Part shown: positions 25,590 through 34,371 of the stretch, one piece after another
How the letters are laid out: each line of letters opens with the position of its first letter
Numbering within the stretch: the stretch's first letter is position 1
Origin: Mucilaginibacter limnophilus
Lineage (GTDB): Bacteria > Bacteroidota > Bacteroidia > Sphingobacteriales > Sphingobacteriaceae
Direction of reading: 5' to 3'
Assembly (NCBI RefSeq): GCF_004005815.1
Contig: NZ_SACK01000009.1
Location: 62,001-126,000, forward strand
DNA length: 64,000 nucleotides
The notes under the pieces: generated by a model
Databases searched by the model: none
Told to the model about the DNA's origin: nothing
The model's input: the letters and a program-made list of their open reading frames with translations, nothing else
Program-made: the position numbers and the translations under genes

Positions 25590-26032
25590 TGATTCAGCTA
25601 CTCATCAATACAGGAATAACCCTCGCTACCATCTTCGGTATGGAGGCTTTCTCGTGGTTTATCCACAAATACCTGTTTCACGGACCGCTGTGGTTCATAC
25701 ATAAAACACATCACGGGCATAAAAAAGGCTGGTTCGAACTGAATGACATTTTCAGTTTGCTGTTCGCCTCAATAGCTTTATGGCTGATGTGGGTCGGGCA
25801 TGTTACACTTGACTACCGTTTTTGGATAGGTACGGGTATCAGTATCTACGGGTGTATATATTTTATATTTCACGACTGGTTTATACATAACCGCTTTAAG
25901 GCTTTTAAAAGCAATAACCTTTATCTGAAAGGCATTCGGCGGGCGCATAAAATACACCACAAATCAATGGACAAATACCCTTCAAAAGAATTCGGCCTGC
26001 TGATAGCAAGCCGAAAATGGTTTAAACAATAA
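25589..26032 (+). CDS. crtZ: Beta-carotene hydroxylase, CrtZ type (fatty-acid hydroxylase superfamily)
   Basis: A 147-residue integral membrane di-iron enzyme. His clusters are seen in order: HKYLFH (HxxxxH), HKTHHGH (HxxHH), HDWFIH, and HKIHHK (HxxHH) after RRA. There are four hydrophobic segments. This set, with FMEAFSWFIHKYLFHGPLWFIH-like spacing, matches bacterial CrtZ, which adds 3-hydroxyl groups to beta-ionone rings to make zeaxanthin. The start codon is the last base of a 99-bp inverted repeat, so translation may be affected by that hairpin. Other carotenoid genes are not adjacent; a desaturase-like gene is at 46703. Confidence 0.85.
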   Translation: MIQLLINTGITLATIFGMEAFSWFIHKYLFHGPLWFIHKTHHGHKKGWFELNDIFSLLFASIALWLMWVGHVTLDYRFWIGTGISIYGCIYFIFHDWFIHNRFKAFKSNNLYLKGIRRAHKIHHKSMDKYPSKEFGLLIASRKWFKQ

Positions 26033-26044
26033 AACTTTTAATTT

Positions 26045-26980
26045 TTATTCTTGCGCATAGTTAGTTACTGCTGTTATTGTATAATCGTATTTTAAACAGC
26101 TAAAAGCTGGTATTATCACCACTCCGGTATTTGATAACTGCGCCGGATCACCATAGCCAAGATGAGTTGGGATCAATAATGAAACCTGCTGCCCGTTTCT
26201 TGTTGAAAGAAGAGATTCTTGTACAGCCTTAATCAATGCATCATAAGTATCTGAATAAGATGATTGTTGAATTAAGGCATTGTTTAAGTTATACAAAGAA
26301 TATGACAGTGAAACATACGCTGACTTTGTAACAACATCGCCGGTGTCTAATCCGCTTATTTTATAATATAAGCCAGAAATATCACGTGTGTATTCGCTTA
26401 AATTTATACTGTTACGAGTTGCAAAATTCTGTATAGCCACACTGTCATATCCGCGTTGGTTATCAATAATGCGTACCCAATAATCGAGGCATTGGTTACC
26501 TGCTATGCGGCTGTTGTTTTCAACGCTGCCTGATCCTGTTCCGTTAACGCCGTAAGCTAACCGTGATGGTATAAGCACCCTCATGCTGCCGCCTTTATTT
26601 TTCAGGTTGTTATAGATAGCGGATTGCAAACCTTTTGGTAATCCCAATGACGCAAACTGGCCCAGGTAACCACTGTAATGATTAAGTATTGTATCGGTAG
26701 CAACATATTTTCCATCAAAAGTGCGTATGGTATACACCATGTTCAGCCTGTCTGAATATTCAATGTTTTTACCATGGCCCTGGTCAATAATTTGATAGTA
26801 TATACCGCTGGTATCGCCGCCGGTTGTGTCGCGCTGCATGGCGTTTTTAAGGCCATTGGCATTAATGTAATTTTGTATTTGTTCGCTATCATATTGTTTG
26901 ATATCAGGATACACCTTGTCTTTATTACATGATGTTAAAATAGCCGCGCCTGCCAGAAAGGTGAATAGAATTCGTTTCAT
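26045..26980 (-). CDS. Lipoprotein with two FKBP-type peptidyl-prolyl isomerase-like domains
   Basis: A 311-residue protein with lipobox ILTSC (Cys at about 18) and an NKDK linker. The first FKBP-like domain covers about residues 50-180 (SGIYYQIIDQGHGKNIEYSDRLNMVYTIRTFDGKYV, GLPKGLQSAIYNNLKNKGGSMRVLIPSRLAYG). A second, more divergent one covers about 185-305 (SGLYYKISGLDTGDVVTKSAYVSLSYSLYNL, SLLIPTHLGYGDP). Such surface FKBPs are common in Sphingobacteriaceae; it is not known if they keep isomerase activity. It starts 8 bp after another FKBP lipoprotein gene, so the two form an operon. Confidence 0.85.
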   Translation of the reverse strand: MKRILFTFLAGAAILTSCNKDKVYPDIKQYDSEQIQNYINANGLKNAMQRDTTGGDTSGIYYQIIDQGHGKNIEYSDRLNMVYTIRTFDGKYVATDTILNHYSGYLGQFASLGLPKGLQSAIYNNLKNKGGSMRVLIPSRLAYGVNGTGSGSVENNSRIAGNQCLDYWVRIIDNQRGYDSVAIQNFATRNSINLSEYTRDISGLYYKISGLDTGDVVTKSAYVSLSYSLYNLNNALIQQSSYSDTYDALIKAVQESLLSTRNGQQVSLLIPTHLGYGDPAQLSNTGVVIIPAFSCLKYDYTITAVTNYAQE

Positions 26981-26988
26981 TTATAGTT

Positions 26989-27486
26989 TTAGTTCTGTAT
27001 GTTATAAACAGTTATTTCAAAATCAAGTATGGCATCGGCAGGTAACCCTAACGATGGCTGCGGATATGGCCCATATGCGTAACGCGACGGTGATAATATT
27101 CTCACAACACCGCCTTCCTGCACTTGGGGTATGCCCAGTTGCCAGGCTCTTATAATATTGCTGCCTAATGAATAGGTTGGATGAAACTGATCGGTTTGAA
27201 ATATCAATTGACCGGTAGTAAGTACCCTGGTGGTGAATCCAACGGTAACCCGTGTCGAATTGGTATATACATCATTCCCGCTGCCCGGTTTTCTGATAAT
27301 ATAATAAACTCCCGAAGTATCTATCCGCTGTACCGAATCCTGCAAATTATTATCAACTATGTACTGCTGAATAATGGCATCATCCTTAGCCGCCTGTTCA
27401 CGATACCGCTCTTCGCCTACAAGCGTTTTTTTGCAAGCCTGTAAAGCCACGGTAATAAACAGTATGGCCACCAATACCCTTTTCAT
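26989..27486 (-). CDS. FKBP-type peptidyl-prolyl isomerase-like lipoprotein
   Basis: A 165-residue lipoprotein (MKRVLVAILFITVALQAC then KK). One FKBP-type domain: SGVYYIIRKPGSGNDVYTNSTRVTVGFTTRVLTTGQLIF, LGSNIIRAWQLGIPQVQEGGVVRILSPSRYAYGP and a final strand ADAILDFEITVYNIQN. The VQEGG-x-SRYAYG core is the FKBP active-site edge. ATG at 27486 is chosen because it begins the lipoprotein signal; 13 extra codons upstream do not fit a signal. It is upstream partner of the two-domain FKBP lipoprotein. Further relatives lie at 40261 and, decayed, at 39675. Confidence 0.87.
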   Translation of the reverse strand: MKRVLVAILFITVALQACKKTLVGEERYREQAAKDDAIIQQYIVDNNLQDSVQRIDTSGVYYIIRKPGSGNDVYTNSTRVTVGFTTRVLTTGQLIFQTDQFHPTYSLGSNIIRAWQLGIPQVQEGGVVRILSPSRYAYGPYPQPSLGLPADAILDFEITVYNIQN

Positions 27487-27583
27487 TTTACTTTCAACCC
27501 GCAAATTTATGGTTTTATACTTCAAAAGCAGCAGCTTAACAATTTTTAACGTTTAACGCCCTGCAGCGTTGAATATTACCCGG

Positions 27584-28048
27584 TTAAAACTTTTTGTTTT
27601 GGGCCGATGGTTCGTAATTAATGGTGAGCTTGTTTATTTTTTTTAGCAGCGCCGAAAGATACTCGGCTTCTTTTTCAGAAAGGTGTTCCTTCAGGTAATT
27701 GTTAAACTCTTTTGCAACGCTGCGTGCAAGTTGCCTTTTTTCAATACCGGCTTGGGTAAGATAAATTTTCACCGAGCGTTTATCACCCGTGTTTGATTCA
27801 CGATAAATCAATCCGGATTCTTCAAGGTTGTTAAGCGTGCGCGATAGGCTGGTTGATTTAAGTCCCAGCAATTGTGCCGCCTGCGAAACGGTAGTACCCT
27901 CGGTTTCATCAATGTTTAGCAACAGATAACCTATTGATTGGGTAATACCATGATCAATAACCAGCTGGTTATATTTATTGGCAATGCTTTGCCATACCAG
28001 CTTAAGCAGGTAATCAATGGTTTCGCGGTGTTTTAACGTGTTACGCAT
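27584..28048 (-). CDS. MarR-family transcriptional regulator
   Basis: A 154-residue winged-helix regulator: QSIGYLLLNIDETEGTTVSQAAQLLGLKSTSLSRTLNNLEESGLIYRESNTGDKRSVKIYLTQAG covers helix-turn-helix and wing with the DKRS motif of MarR proteins, then a long dimerisation helix. The start ATG at 28048 fits the family length. The target is unknown; a divergent or downstream gene under its control is not clear, though in this phylum MarR proteins often sit near fatty-acid or efflux genes. A small AAGTACTT palindrome lies 28 bp upstream. Confidence 0.88.
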   Translation of the reverse strand: MRNTLKHRETIDYLLKLVWQSIANKYNQLVIDHGITQSIGYLLLNIDETEGTTVSQAAQLLGLKSTSLSRTLNNLEESGLIYRESNTGDKRSVKIYLTQAGIEKRQLARSVAKEFNNYLKEHLSEKEAEYLSALLKKINKLTINYEPSAQNKKF

Positions 28049-28343
28049 GTGTTGGCAGCAAACATAATTATTTTAAAGTACTTACCATTCTGCAGATGCA
28101 TTGATTTAACAGGCATATACTTTGGATAAAACTTTTAAACGGTTGGATTATGTTATTATTCCCTCGTGTTTTTACTAACTGTACGCATTTTGTATAACAA
28201 CGGTTAAAGCAATTGACTTCAAGCCGTTTAACCACTTTGGCGTCTTTGCCTTTTAAAGATATATGGTGCAGGCACCCCTGCTTTTTTAATAACCGCTAAC
28301 ATAAAATATGTTTTATGCCGTTTATTTGCATAAAAATATCACG
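28049..28343. other. Intergenic region between divergent marR and a barrel gene
   Basis: 295 bp without a convincing frame longer than about 15 codons. It holds the palindrome AAGTACTT at 28076-28083, close to the marR start, and should hold the promoters of both divergent genes. No RNA gene was seen. Confidence 0.4.
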
Positions 28344-28832
28344 ATGAGAAAAGCACTTTACTTAATTAGTTTCAGCCTTTGTTTATTTATTTCAACCAAA
28401 ATAAAAGCTCAGGATTACAGTACAGCCGTCGGCCTTAAATTTGGCGGATATGAAAACGGCATATCGGCCAAACACTTTGTACAGCCTAATACCGCGCTTG
28501 AAGGTATATTGGGTTTCAGGAGGGGTGGCGTAGTTATCACAGGTTTATATGAGATTCATCAGCCGGCATTTAACGTAGATAAATTTAAATTTTACTATGG
28601 CTTTGGCGCGCACATTGGCGCTATTGGCAAAGGCCGCTACAGAAGATTTGGTGCCGATGATGAAATTTATACCAAAGACCAGATTATGATTGGTGCTGAT
28701 GGCGTATTGGGACTTGAATATATCATTCCAGAATCGCCTATTGGTATTAGCCTTGATTTAAACCCGCGTGTTGAGTTGAACGGGCCATTTTTTGACCTTG
28801 CGCCTGGCTTAGGTTTAAAATATACTTTTTAA
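28344..28832 (+). CDS. Small outer-membrane beta-barrel-like protein
   Basis: A 162-residue exported protein with signal MRKALYLISFSLCLFISTKIKAQ. The rest alternates short strands and Gly-rich turns (YSTAVGLKFGGYENGISAKHF, ALEGILGFRRGGVVITGLYEIHQ, FKFYYGFGAHIGAIGKGRY, MIGADGVLGLEYIIPE, IGISLDLNPRVEL) and ends in GLGLKYTF with a C-terminal aromatic, typical of an eight-stranded outer-membrane barrel. The ATG at 28344 is preferred over one 12 codons upstream because it begins the signal peptide. Function is unknown. It converges with the S8 peptidase, with no gap for a terminator. Confidence 0.78.
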   Translation: MRKALYLISFSLCLFISTKIKAQDYSTAVGLKFGGYENGISAKHFVQPNTALEGILGFRRGGVVITGLYEIHQPAFNVDKFKFYYGFGAHIGAIGKGRYRRFGADDEIYTKDQIMIGADGVLGLEYIIPESPIGISLDLNPRVELNGPFFDLAPGLGLKYTF

Positions 28833-28833
28833 G

Positions 28834-30858
28834 CTATTTAACAACCAGCACTTTCCTGGTTTCAACTTCATTACCTACAGATAATTTCAACACATAAACG
28901 CCGGAAGCAAAGGTGCCAACCCCAATTTCGGCGTTAAAATTACCTGAAGGTACATTTTGCTGTGTCGAGTAAACGGTATATCCTGCAAGATTGATAAGTT
29001 GCAGTTTTAATGAGCCTGCCTGTTTTACATTGTACAACACAGTTAACTTGTTATTCTGATTAGTAGGTACCGGGAACACCGAAAGGCCTTCGGTAGTATT
29101 GGTGGTGGTAGTACCGGTAACTTTTGCACCGCTTATTATCAGCGAATAGTTTTGACCGCCATGCTGCAACACGCCTTTATGAGATATTGTAACCTCATAA
29201 GTATTGGCCGATGAATTAACCGAAGTGCGCACTTGTTCTACGTTGTCAACGTTATTATTGCCCGTTTTAGCCACAGCCGAAGGATGTTCAGGATCAAGCA
29301 CCCAGGGCTGATAAACTATACCGTTACCGCTTATTTTTATATCAAGATCATTCACCAGTTTGGGTGAACGGTCGTTTATGGTACCGGCTGCAGATGGCGT
29401 GCCTTCAGGGTCTGTCCAGGCGATTGTGGCCACTAAAGGCTCAGTACCTGTAGTGCTTATGCTATATGTCTGCGTTTGCCCTTGCTGTATGCTTGCTTCT
29501 TTGATATAAGTGCTTGTGCCATTATTGGTAATTGTTTGTGCCGCTTTGCGCATATCCAGCAATCCCCAGCCAAACTTATAATCAGGCCCCGGGTTGCCGC
29601 CATCAAAAGCGGTATGGCAAACCAATCCTTTTAGGGTGGATGACAGCATCAGACTATCACTATGCAATTTTGAATAATACTCCTGCAGTAGCAAAAGTGA
29701 GCCGGTGACATTAGGTGTAGACATTGATGTGCCCGATTTATAGCCATATGCATTGGTGCCAAAACTAAGGGTTGAATAAACGCTTTCGCCCATGCCGCAA
29801 AGGTCGGGTTTTACACGGCCATCGTCGGTAGGGCCCCAGCTCCCGAAGTTTGATATTACAAGATCATTTATGTTATCAGGTCCGTCGGGGAGTGAGCCTA
29901 CCGACCCAATAGTCAAAATATTTTTGGCATTAGCCGTAGTAGGCAATACGTCGAAACCATCATTATTACTGATGGTTTCGGGGCGCGGGCCTTTTTCAAC
30001 AATTTCCGGATCGGTACGGCTTTTATAACCGTAATAGGTTGAGCCTACTGCAGGACCGTTATATGCATGGCTATTGCCCGCCGATTCAACAATTAAGTAA
30101 TAAGGCGCTTCGTAAGCAATTTTATCCCATGCCTGTGCACGGTCGTCATAAAACCCGAACAAGTAGTCAACCGTATCGCCGGGCAATCCGTACCATGTAT
30201 TGTCGTCCCAACCAGCAATATCTCCGTATGAGTGATTAGATAGGATCAGCCCACCTGCATTGTCGCTCATTTCTTCAGCATCCTTATCATAATCAAATGA
30301 GTGTAAAGTGCTCATTCCAAAAGCCATTCCTTTAGCCAACGGCGTTGCACCTCTGGCAATTAATGTGCCTGCAACGTGGGTGGCATGTTCATCAACATTA
30401 GTTTGGCCGGGCGCTATGGTAATGGTTTTGCCGTTAAACTCACGATGGTTGGTATAAACTATACCGCCGTCCCATATCGCCAGTTTGTTGTTTAATATAG
30501 AACTTGATCCTGATAGGTTTAAGCCCAGTTCACCGCCGGGTTGTACAGTATTAGTACGTGTTGCTGCCGCAGCTTCAGTATTACTTGTGCGAAGAAATAT
30601 AGGGAAGCCTGCGCGGTTAACGCCCTGCAGTGAAATAACAGCTCCTGATGATGAAACTTTGCGTACAGCCCAATTTTTGGAGGCTGCAAGCGCCCGTGCC
30701 TGATCTCTGCCTGTGATTGATGAAGCACGTAACCGGCCTGCAAAATCTTCAAGATTTTTACGTTGATTTTCAGTTACAAGCCTGCGTTGCGAAAAAGCAT
30801 CGGCGGCAAAGAATACTAATATAAAGCAAGCTATAGCTGCCGGCGAGAGGCGTTTCAT
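28834..30858 (-). CDS. Secreted S8 (subtilisin-like) serine protease with T9SS C-terminal sorting domain
   Basis: A 674-residue exported protein with signal MKRLSPAAIACFILVFFAADAFSQ. The catalytic triad is visible: Asp in KLAIWDGGIVY, His in VDEHATHVAGTL, Ser in GTSMSTPNVTGSLL. A P-like beta-domain follows (TYSISTTGTEPLVATIAWTDPEG onward). The last about 80 residues (LSVFPVPTN to SGVYVLKLSVGNEVETRKVLVVK) are a type A T9SS sorting domain, so the enzyme should be secreted or surface-anchored by the type IX system. The reading frame stays open 104 codons further upstream, but the signal peptide fixes ATG at 30858. Confidence 0.92.
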   Translation of the reverse strand: MKRLSPAAIACFILVFFAADAFSQRRLVTENQRKNLEDFAGRLRASSITGRDQARALAASKNWAVRKVSSSGAVISLQGVNRAGFPIFLRTSNTEAAAATRTNTVQPGGELGLNLSGSSSILNNKLAIWDGGIVYTNHREFNGKTITIAPGQTNVDEHATHVAGTLIARGATPLAKGMAFGMSTLHSFDYDKDAEEMSDNAGGLILSNHSYGDIAGWDDNTWYGLPGDTVDYLFGFYDDRAQAWDKIAYEAPYYLIVESAGNSHAYNGPAVGSTYYGYKSRTDPEIVEKGPRPETISNNDGFDVLPTTANAKNILTIGSVGSLPDGPDNINDLVISNFGSWGPTDDGRVKPDLCGMGESVYSTLSFGTNAYGYKSGTSMSTPNVTGSLLLLQEYYSKLHSDSLMLSSTLKGLVCHTAFDGGNPGPDYKFGWGLLDMRKAAQTITNNGTSTYIKEASIQQGQTQTYSISTTGTEPLVATIAWTDPEGTPSAAGTINDRSPKLVNDLDIKISGNGIVYQPWVLDPEHPSAVAKTGNNNVDNVEQVRTSVNSSANTYEVTISHKGVLQHGGQNYSLIISGAKVTGTTTTNTTEGLSVFPVPTNQNNKLTVLYNVKQAGSLKLQLINLAGYTVYSTQQNVPSGNFNAEIGVGTFASGVYVLKLSVGNEVETRKVLVVK

Positions 30859-30970
30859 GTATAGGTGAATAATCCGGTTTAATTTACTTATAGCAATTTT
30901 CAGTATTTTAAACCGAATTAAAAAATTAAAAAAACCAACTATAGCAAATTGTGCCGTTGATTGTGGTGTT

Positions 30971-32242
30971 TTACCTGATCGACTCAAACTTAGTATAAGG
31001 AACCAGCACCTCCGGTATTTTAATTCCGTCTTCAGTTTGATTGTTTTCCAGCAGTGTAGCAACAATGCGGGGCAGTGCCAAAGCGCTTCCGTTAAGGGTA
31101 TGCGCCAATTGCGTTTTACCTTCGGCATTGCGGAAACGCAACTTAAGCCTGTTGCTTTGGAACGTTTCAAAGTTTGATACTGACGATACCTCTAACCAGC
31201 GTTGCTGCGCCGCGCTCCAGGTTTCCATATCATAGGTAAGCGCTGAAGCGAAGCCCATATCGCCACCGCATAATCGCAGCACACGATAAGGCAGGCCAAG
31301 GTTTTGCAGCAGGCCTTGTACATGGGCGCTCATATCTTCAAGTGCCTGGTATGAATTGTCGGGGTGTACTACCTGTACAATTTCAACCTTATCAAACTGG
31401 TGCAGGCGGTTCAGTCCGCGTACATGCGCTCCATATGAGCCCGCCTCGCGGCGGAAACATGGCGTGTAACCGCAGTTTTTTACCGGAAGCTCATCGGCTT
31501 TTAAAATTACATCACGGTACAAGTTGGTTACCGGTACTTCGGCGGTGGGTATCAGGTACAGGTTATCAAGCCCTACATAATACATTTGTCCTTCTTTATC
31601 AGGCAACTGCCCTGTGCCAAAGCCCGATGCTTCGTTTACCAGCAGTGGAACGATCATTTCGCTATAACCTGCTTTTTCAGCTTCATCTAAAAAGTAGCTG
31701 ATCAACGCGCGCTGTAATTTAGCGCCTTTGCCTTTATAAACCGGGAAGCCGGCGCCGGTAATTTTAACGCCAAGCTCAAAATCAATCAGGTTATATTTTG
31801 CGGCAAGTTCCCAATGAGGCAGTGCATTGCCGGGTAGCTGGGGCTTTTCGCCGTTTTCAAGCACTATCTCGTTTTCTTCAGGTGTTAAGCCTTTGGGTAC
31901 CGATGTATGCGGCAGATTTGGTAATAATACCAGCTTTTGCTGAAGTTCTTCTTCAATACTGCCAAGTTGCTCGGTAAGTTGTTTTATTTCTTCTTTCCAC
32001 TTGCCGGTATTGGCTTTTATGGCCTCAGCCTCTTCTTTTTGGCCGGTGCGCATCAGCTCACCTATTTTTTTAGCAGCGGCATTTGCCTCAGCCGAAGTGT
32101 TATCCGCGCGGTTTTGAGTTTGCTTGCGTTTATCGTCAAGCGCAATTATTTCCTCAACCAATTCAGGCTGTTTGAAATTTTTTACAGCCAAACGTTCAAG
32201 CACCAATTCTCTATTATCGCGTATATAACTTACTTGCAGCAT
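30971..32242 (-). CDS. serS: Seryl-tRNA synthetase
   Basis: A 423-residue class II synthetase. The N-terminal coiled-coil arm (residues about 30-100, rich in Lys/Glu) is followed by motif 1, then TAEVPVTNLYRD, motif 2 FRREAGSYGAHVRGLNRLHQFDKVE, and motif 3 NGSALALPRIVATLLENNQTEDG. The length is standard. It charges tRNA-Ser. The start at 32242 (MLQVSYIRDNRELV) matches the family. A TATCTTTG box lies 16-24 bp upstream of the start. It is downstream of the NodB-type gene on the same strand. Confidence 0.96.
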   Translation of the reverse strand: MLQVSYIRDNRELVLERLAVKNFKQPELVEEIIALDDKRKQTQNRADNTSAEANAAAKKIGELMRTGQKEEAEAIKANTGKWKEEIKQLTEQLGSIEEELQQKLVLLPNLPHTSVPKGLTPEENEIVLENGEKPQLPGNALPHWELAAKYNLIDFELGVKITGAGFPVYKGKGAKLQRALISYFLDEAEKAGYSEMIVPLLVNEASGFGTGQLPDKEGQMYYVGLDNLYLIPTAEVPVTNLYRDVILKADELPVKNCGYTPCFRREAGSYGAHVRGLNRLHQFDKVEIVQVVHPDNSYQALEDMSAHVQGLLQNLGLPYRVLRLCGGDMGFASALTYDMETWSAAQQRWLEVSSVSNFETFQSNRLKLRFRNAEGKTQLAHTLNGSALALPRIVATLLENNQTEDGIKIPEVLVPYTKFESIR

Positions 32243-32258
32243 GATTTTCTATTTTGGG

Positions 32259-32266
32259 CAAAGATA
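32259..32266 (-). promoter_or_regulatory. Candidate -7 box for serS
   Basis: TATCTTTG on the minus strand is an exact TAnnTTTG match in the 29-bp gap between serS and the deacetylase gene. The leader would be about 11 nt. No -33 element is evident; its place is inside the upstream coding region. Confidence 0.35.
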
Positions 32267-32271
32267 TAAAC

Positions 32272-32904
32272 TTAGGGCGTTTGTACAGGAAGCGTTTCAA
32301 ATGTATAACCTTCGGCTTCCCATAAACCAAGAGCGCGCGGTAATACATATTCAAGACGGTTAAACGCTTTCTTACTATCATGAAAAACAACGATAGAGCC
32401 AGGTTTGGTGTATTTCATTACATTCTTCAGGCACAGTTCGGGTTTCAGCGTCATGTCGAAATCGCCGCTAAGTACACTCCACATAATAATGTTAATGTCC
32501 GGACGGGCAGCCTTCAGCTGTTTTATCTGTGACCTTTTGATACGTCCGTATGGCGGCCTGAAAAGCGGAGTATCAAGCAGTTTATCCGTTTTAAAATAAT
32601 TTTCGGTATAAATATCGTCATCTGTATTCCAGCCACGCAGGTGATTATAGGTATGGTTACCTATAGCATGGCCGGCGTTTTTTACCTCATTAAAAATATC
32701 CTGATGATTTTCGACATTATTGCCAATGCAAAAAAAGGTGGCTTTGGCATGGTACTGCTTTAAAATATTTAGCACGAATGGTGTAACAATAGGTATAGGT
32801 CCATCGTCAAAAGTGAGATAAATACGCTTATTCGTGGCGGGCACATCCCATGTAAGAGTGGGATATAGCATTTTTAGCCACCATGGTGTTTTAACCAGGT
32901 ACAT
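32272..32904 (-). CDS. Polysaccharide deacetylase (NodB domain, CE4)
   Basis: A 210-residue NodB-fold protein. Motif 1 YLTFDDGP (metal Asp) at about 28-35, motif 2 GNHTYNH (H-x3-H metal ligands), motif 3 RPPYGR, and near the end IVVFHDSKK carrying the motif 5 His. It lacks a signal peptide; the first residues (LVKTPWWLKMLYPTLTWDVP) resemble short Bacteroidota deacetylases of about 200 residues. It would remove N-acetyl or O-acetyl groups from a polysaccharide or peptidoglycan. The substrate is unknown. Confidence 0.9.
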   Translation of the reverse strand: MYLVKTPWWLKMLYPTLTWDVPATNKRIYLTFDDGPIPIVTPFVLNILKQYHAKATFFCIGNNVENHQDIFNEVKNAGHAIGNHTYNHLRGWNTDDDIYTENYFKTDKLLDTPLFRPPYGRIKRSQIKQLKAARPDINIIMWSVLSGDFDMTLKPELCLKNVMKYTKPGSIVVFHDSKKAFNRLEYVLPRALGLWEAEGYTFETLPVQTP

Positions 32905-32985
32905 GGTTACAAAGTACGTTAATTGTAGTTAAAAAACTTTTGGCAGGCAGCATTTAGTTGCTAAAATTGCAGATATTCATCCTAA

Positions 32986-34359
32986 ATGAAAATAAAAATT
33001 ATAAAAGCCGTAACATGCCTTATCCTGTTCACGGTGCCGGCAATAAGCGTTGTTGCCCAGCAAAAAATCAGCTTGTTAAAAGCGGTTGAGCTGGCCCTTG
33101 AACGTAACCTTACCATAAAGCAGGCCCAATTTAATGAGGCGCTTTCAACAGAAGACCTTAAACAATCAAAATATAATCGTCTGCCCGATCTTGGTATCAA
33201 CTCGCAGGGATCATTTAACTTTGGCCGAAGCTTAGACCAATCGACCTACTCGTTCACCAACGAAAGGATATTTACTGCTTATGGGTCATTAACCTCGCAG
33301 GTTGTATTGTTCCAGGGCGGGCAGTTGCGTAACCAGATCATCCAAAATAAAATCACTTTAGAGGCCGATAAAACTAATACTGCTAAAGTAAAAAACGACC
33401 TGATACTGAATGTGATCACCACTTATCTTTCAGTATTAAACAATCAGGATCTGTTAACTGCTTCAAGACAGCAAACAGAAATTGCAAGGCAAACGCTTAA
33501 CCGCTCGGAGATAAGCTTTAAAGCAGGGAACCAAACCACTGCCGACCTTTCACAGGCAAGGGCGCAGCTTTCAACAGCCGACCTGAATGTTACCGACGCG
33601 CAGAACGCGCTCGATCAATCTATTTTAACACTTAAACAATACCTTGAGATACCGCCGGAAACAGTTATTGAGGTTGAGAAACCCGACATCAGCAAAATAA
33701 GCGTAAAAACATTGTTTAATGCTCAGGATGTTTACAACACCGCTGTTTCCGTTAACCCGGATGTTCGTCTTGCCGAGCTGCGCCGCGATGCTTTGGCTCA
33801 GGCCGTAAAAGTTGCACAGGGCGCTTATTATCCAACTTTGGCAATGTTCGCTTCACTGGGTTCAAATTATTCAAGTATTTATCAGCGTGTAACAGGCGTA
33901 GATCCGATAACACAACAACCAATATTTTTTAAACCAAGCGTGTTCGGGCAGTTAAACGATAACTTTTACCAGTCGATAGGTGTTAGCTTACAAATACCGA
34001 TATTTACACGTTTTGCTACCCGTACATCGGTACGCAAGGCCAAAATAAACTTACAGAATGCGGAGGTTACGGCACAACTGGCAAGAAACAATTTAAGCAA
34101 GATTATTTATCAGGCCGTTTGGGACGTACAGGCGGCAGACAAACGTTATCAATCGGCTATACAAACCTATAACTCAAACAAGGTTGCATATAATGCAATT
34201 CTTGAACGCTTTAATGTAGGGCTGGTTAACTCGCTAGACCTGAACACTGCTTTAACCAATCTTAACAAAGCACAATTTGATATGATACAGGCGCAATACC
34301 AGTTGGTGTTCCGCAGTAAAGTAATTGATTATTATCTTGGAAACCCTATAACGCTATAA
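32986..34359 (+). CDS. TolC-family outer membrane efflux protein
   Basis: A 457-residue exported protein with a signal peptide and the two-repeat helical-hairpin pattern of TolC channels: KISLLKAVELALERNLTIKQAQFNEALS, NRLPDLGINSQGSFNFGRS, TADLSQARAQLSTADLNVTDAQNALDQSILTLKQYL, then PDVRLAELRRDALAQAVKVAQGAYYPTLAMFASLGSNYSS and the final hairpin FNVGLVNSLDLNTALTNLNKAQFDMIQAQY. It forms the outer-membrane duct of a tripartite pump. An adaptor gene follows after 12 bp. No inner-membrane pump is encoded next to it. Confidence 0.93.
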   Translation: MKIKIIKAVTCLILFTVPAISVVAQQKISLLKAVELALERNLTIKQAQFNEALSTEDLKQSKYNRLPDLGINSQGSFNFGRSLDQSTYSFTNERIFTAYGSLTSQVVLFQGGQLRNQIIQNKITLEADKTNTAKVKNDLILNVITTYLSVLNNQDLLTASRQQTEIARQTLNRSEISFKAGNQTTADLSQARAQLSTADLNVTDAQNALDQSILTLKQYLEIPPETVIEVEKPDISKISVKTLFNAQDVYNTAVSVNPDVRLAELRRDALAQAVKVAQGAYYPTLAMFASLGSNYSSIYQRVTGVDPITQQPIFFKPSVFGQLNDNFYQSIGVSLQIPIFTRFATRTSVRKAKINLQNAEVTAQLARNNLSKIIYQAVWDVQAADKRYQSAIQTYNSNKVAYNAILERFNVGLVNSLDLNTALTNLNKAQFDMIQAQYQLVFRSKVIDYYLGNPITL

Positions 34360-34371
34360 CTACATAAAACC

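Noticed and set aside
30859..31170. N-terminal extension of the S8 protease by 104 codons into the serS end
   Set aside because: A clear signal peptide begins at 30858; the extension overlaps serS and looks like non-coding reading.
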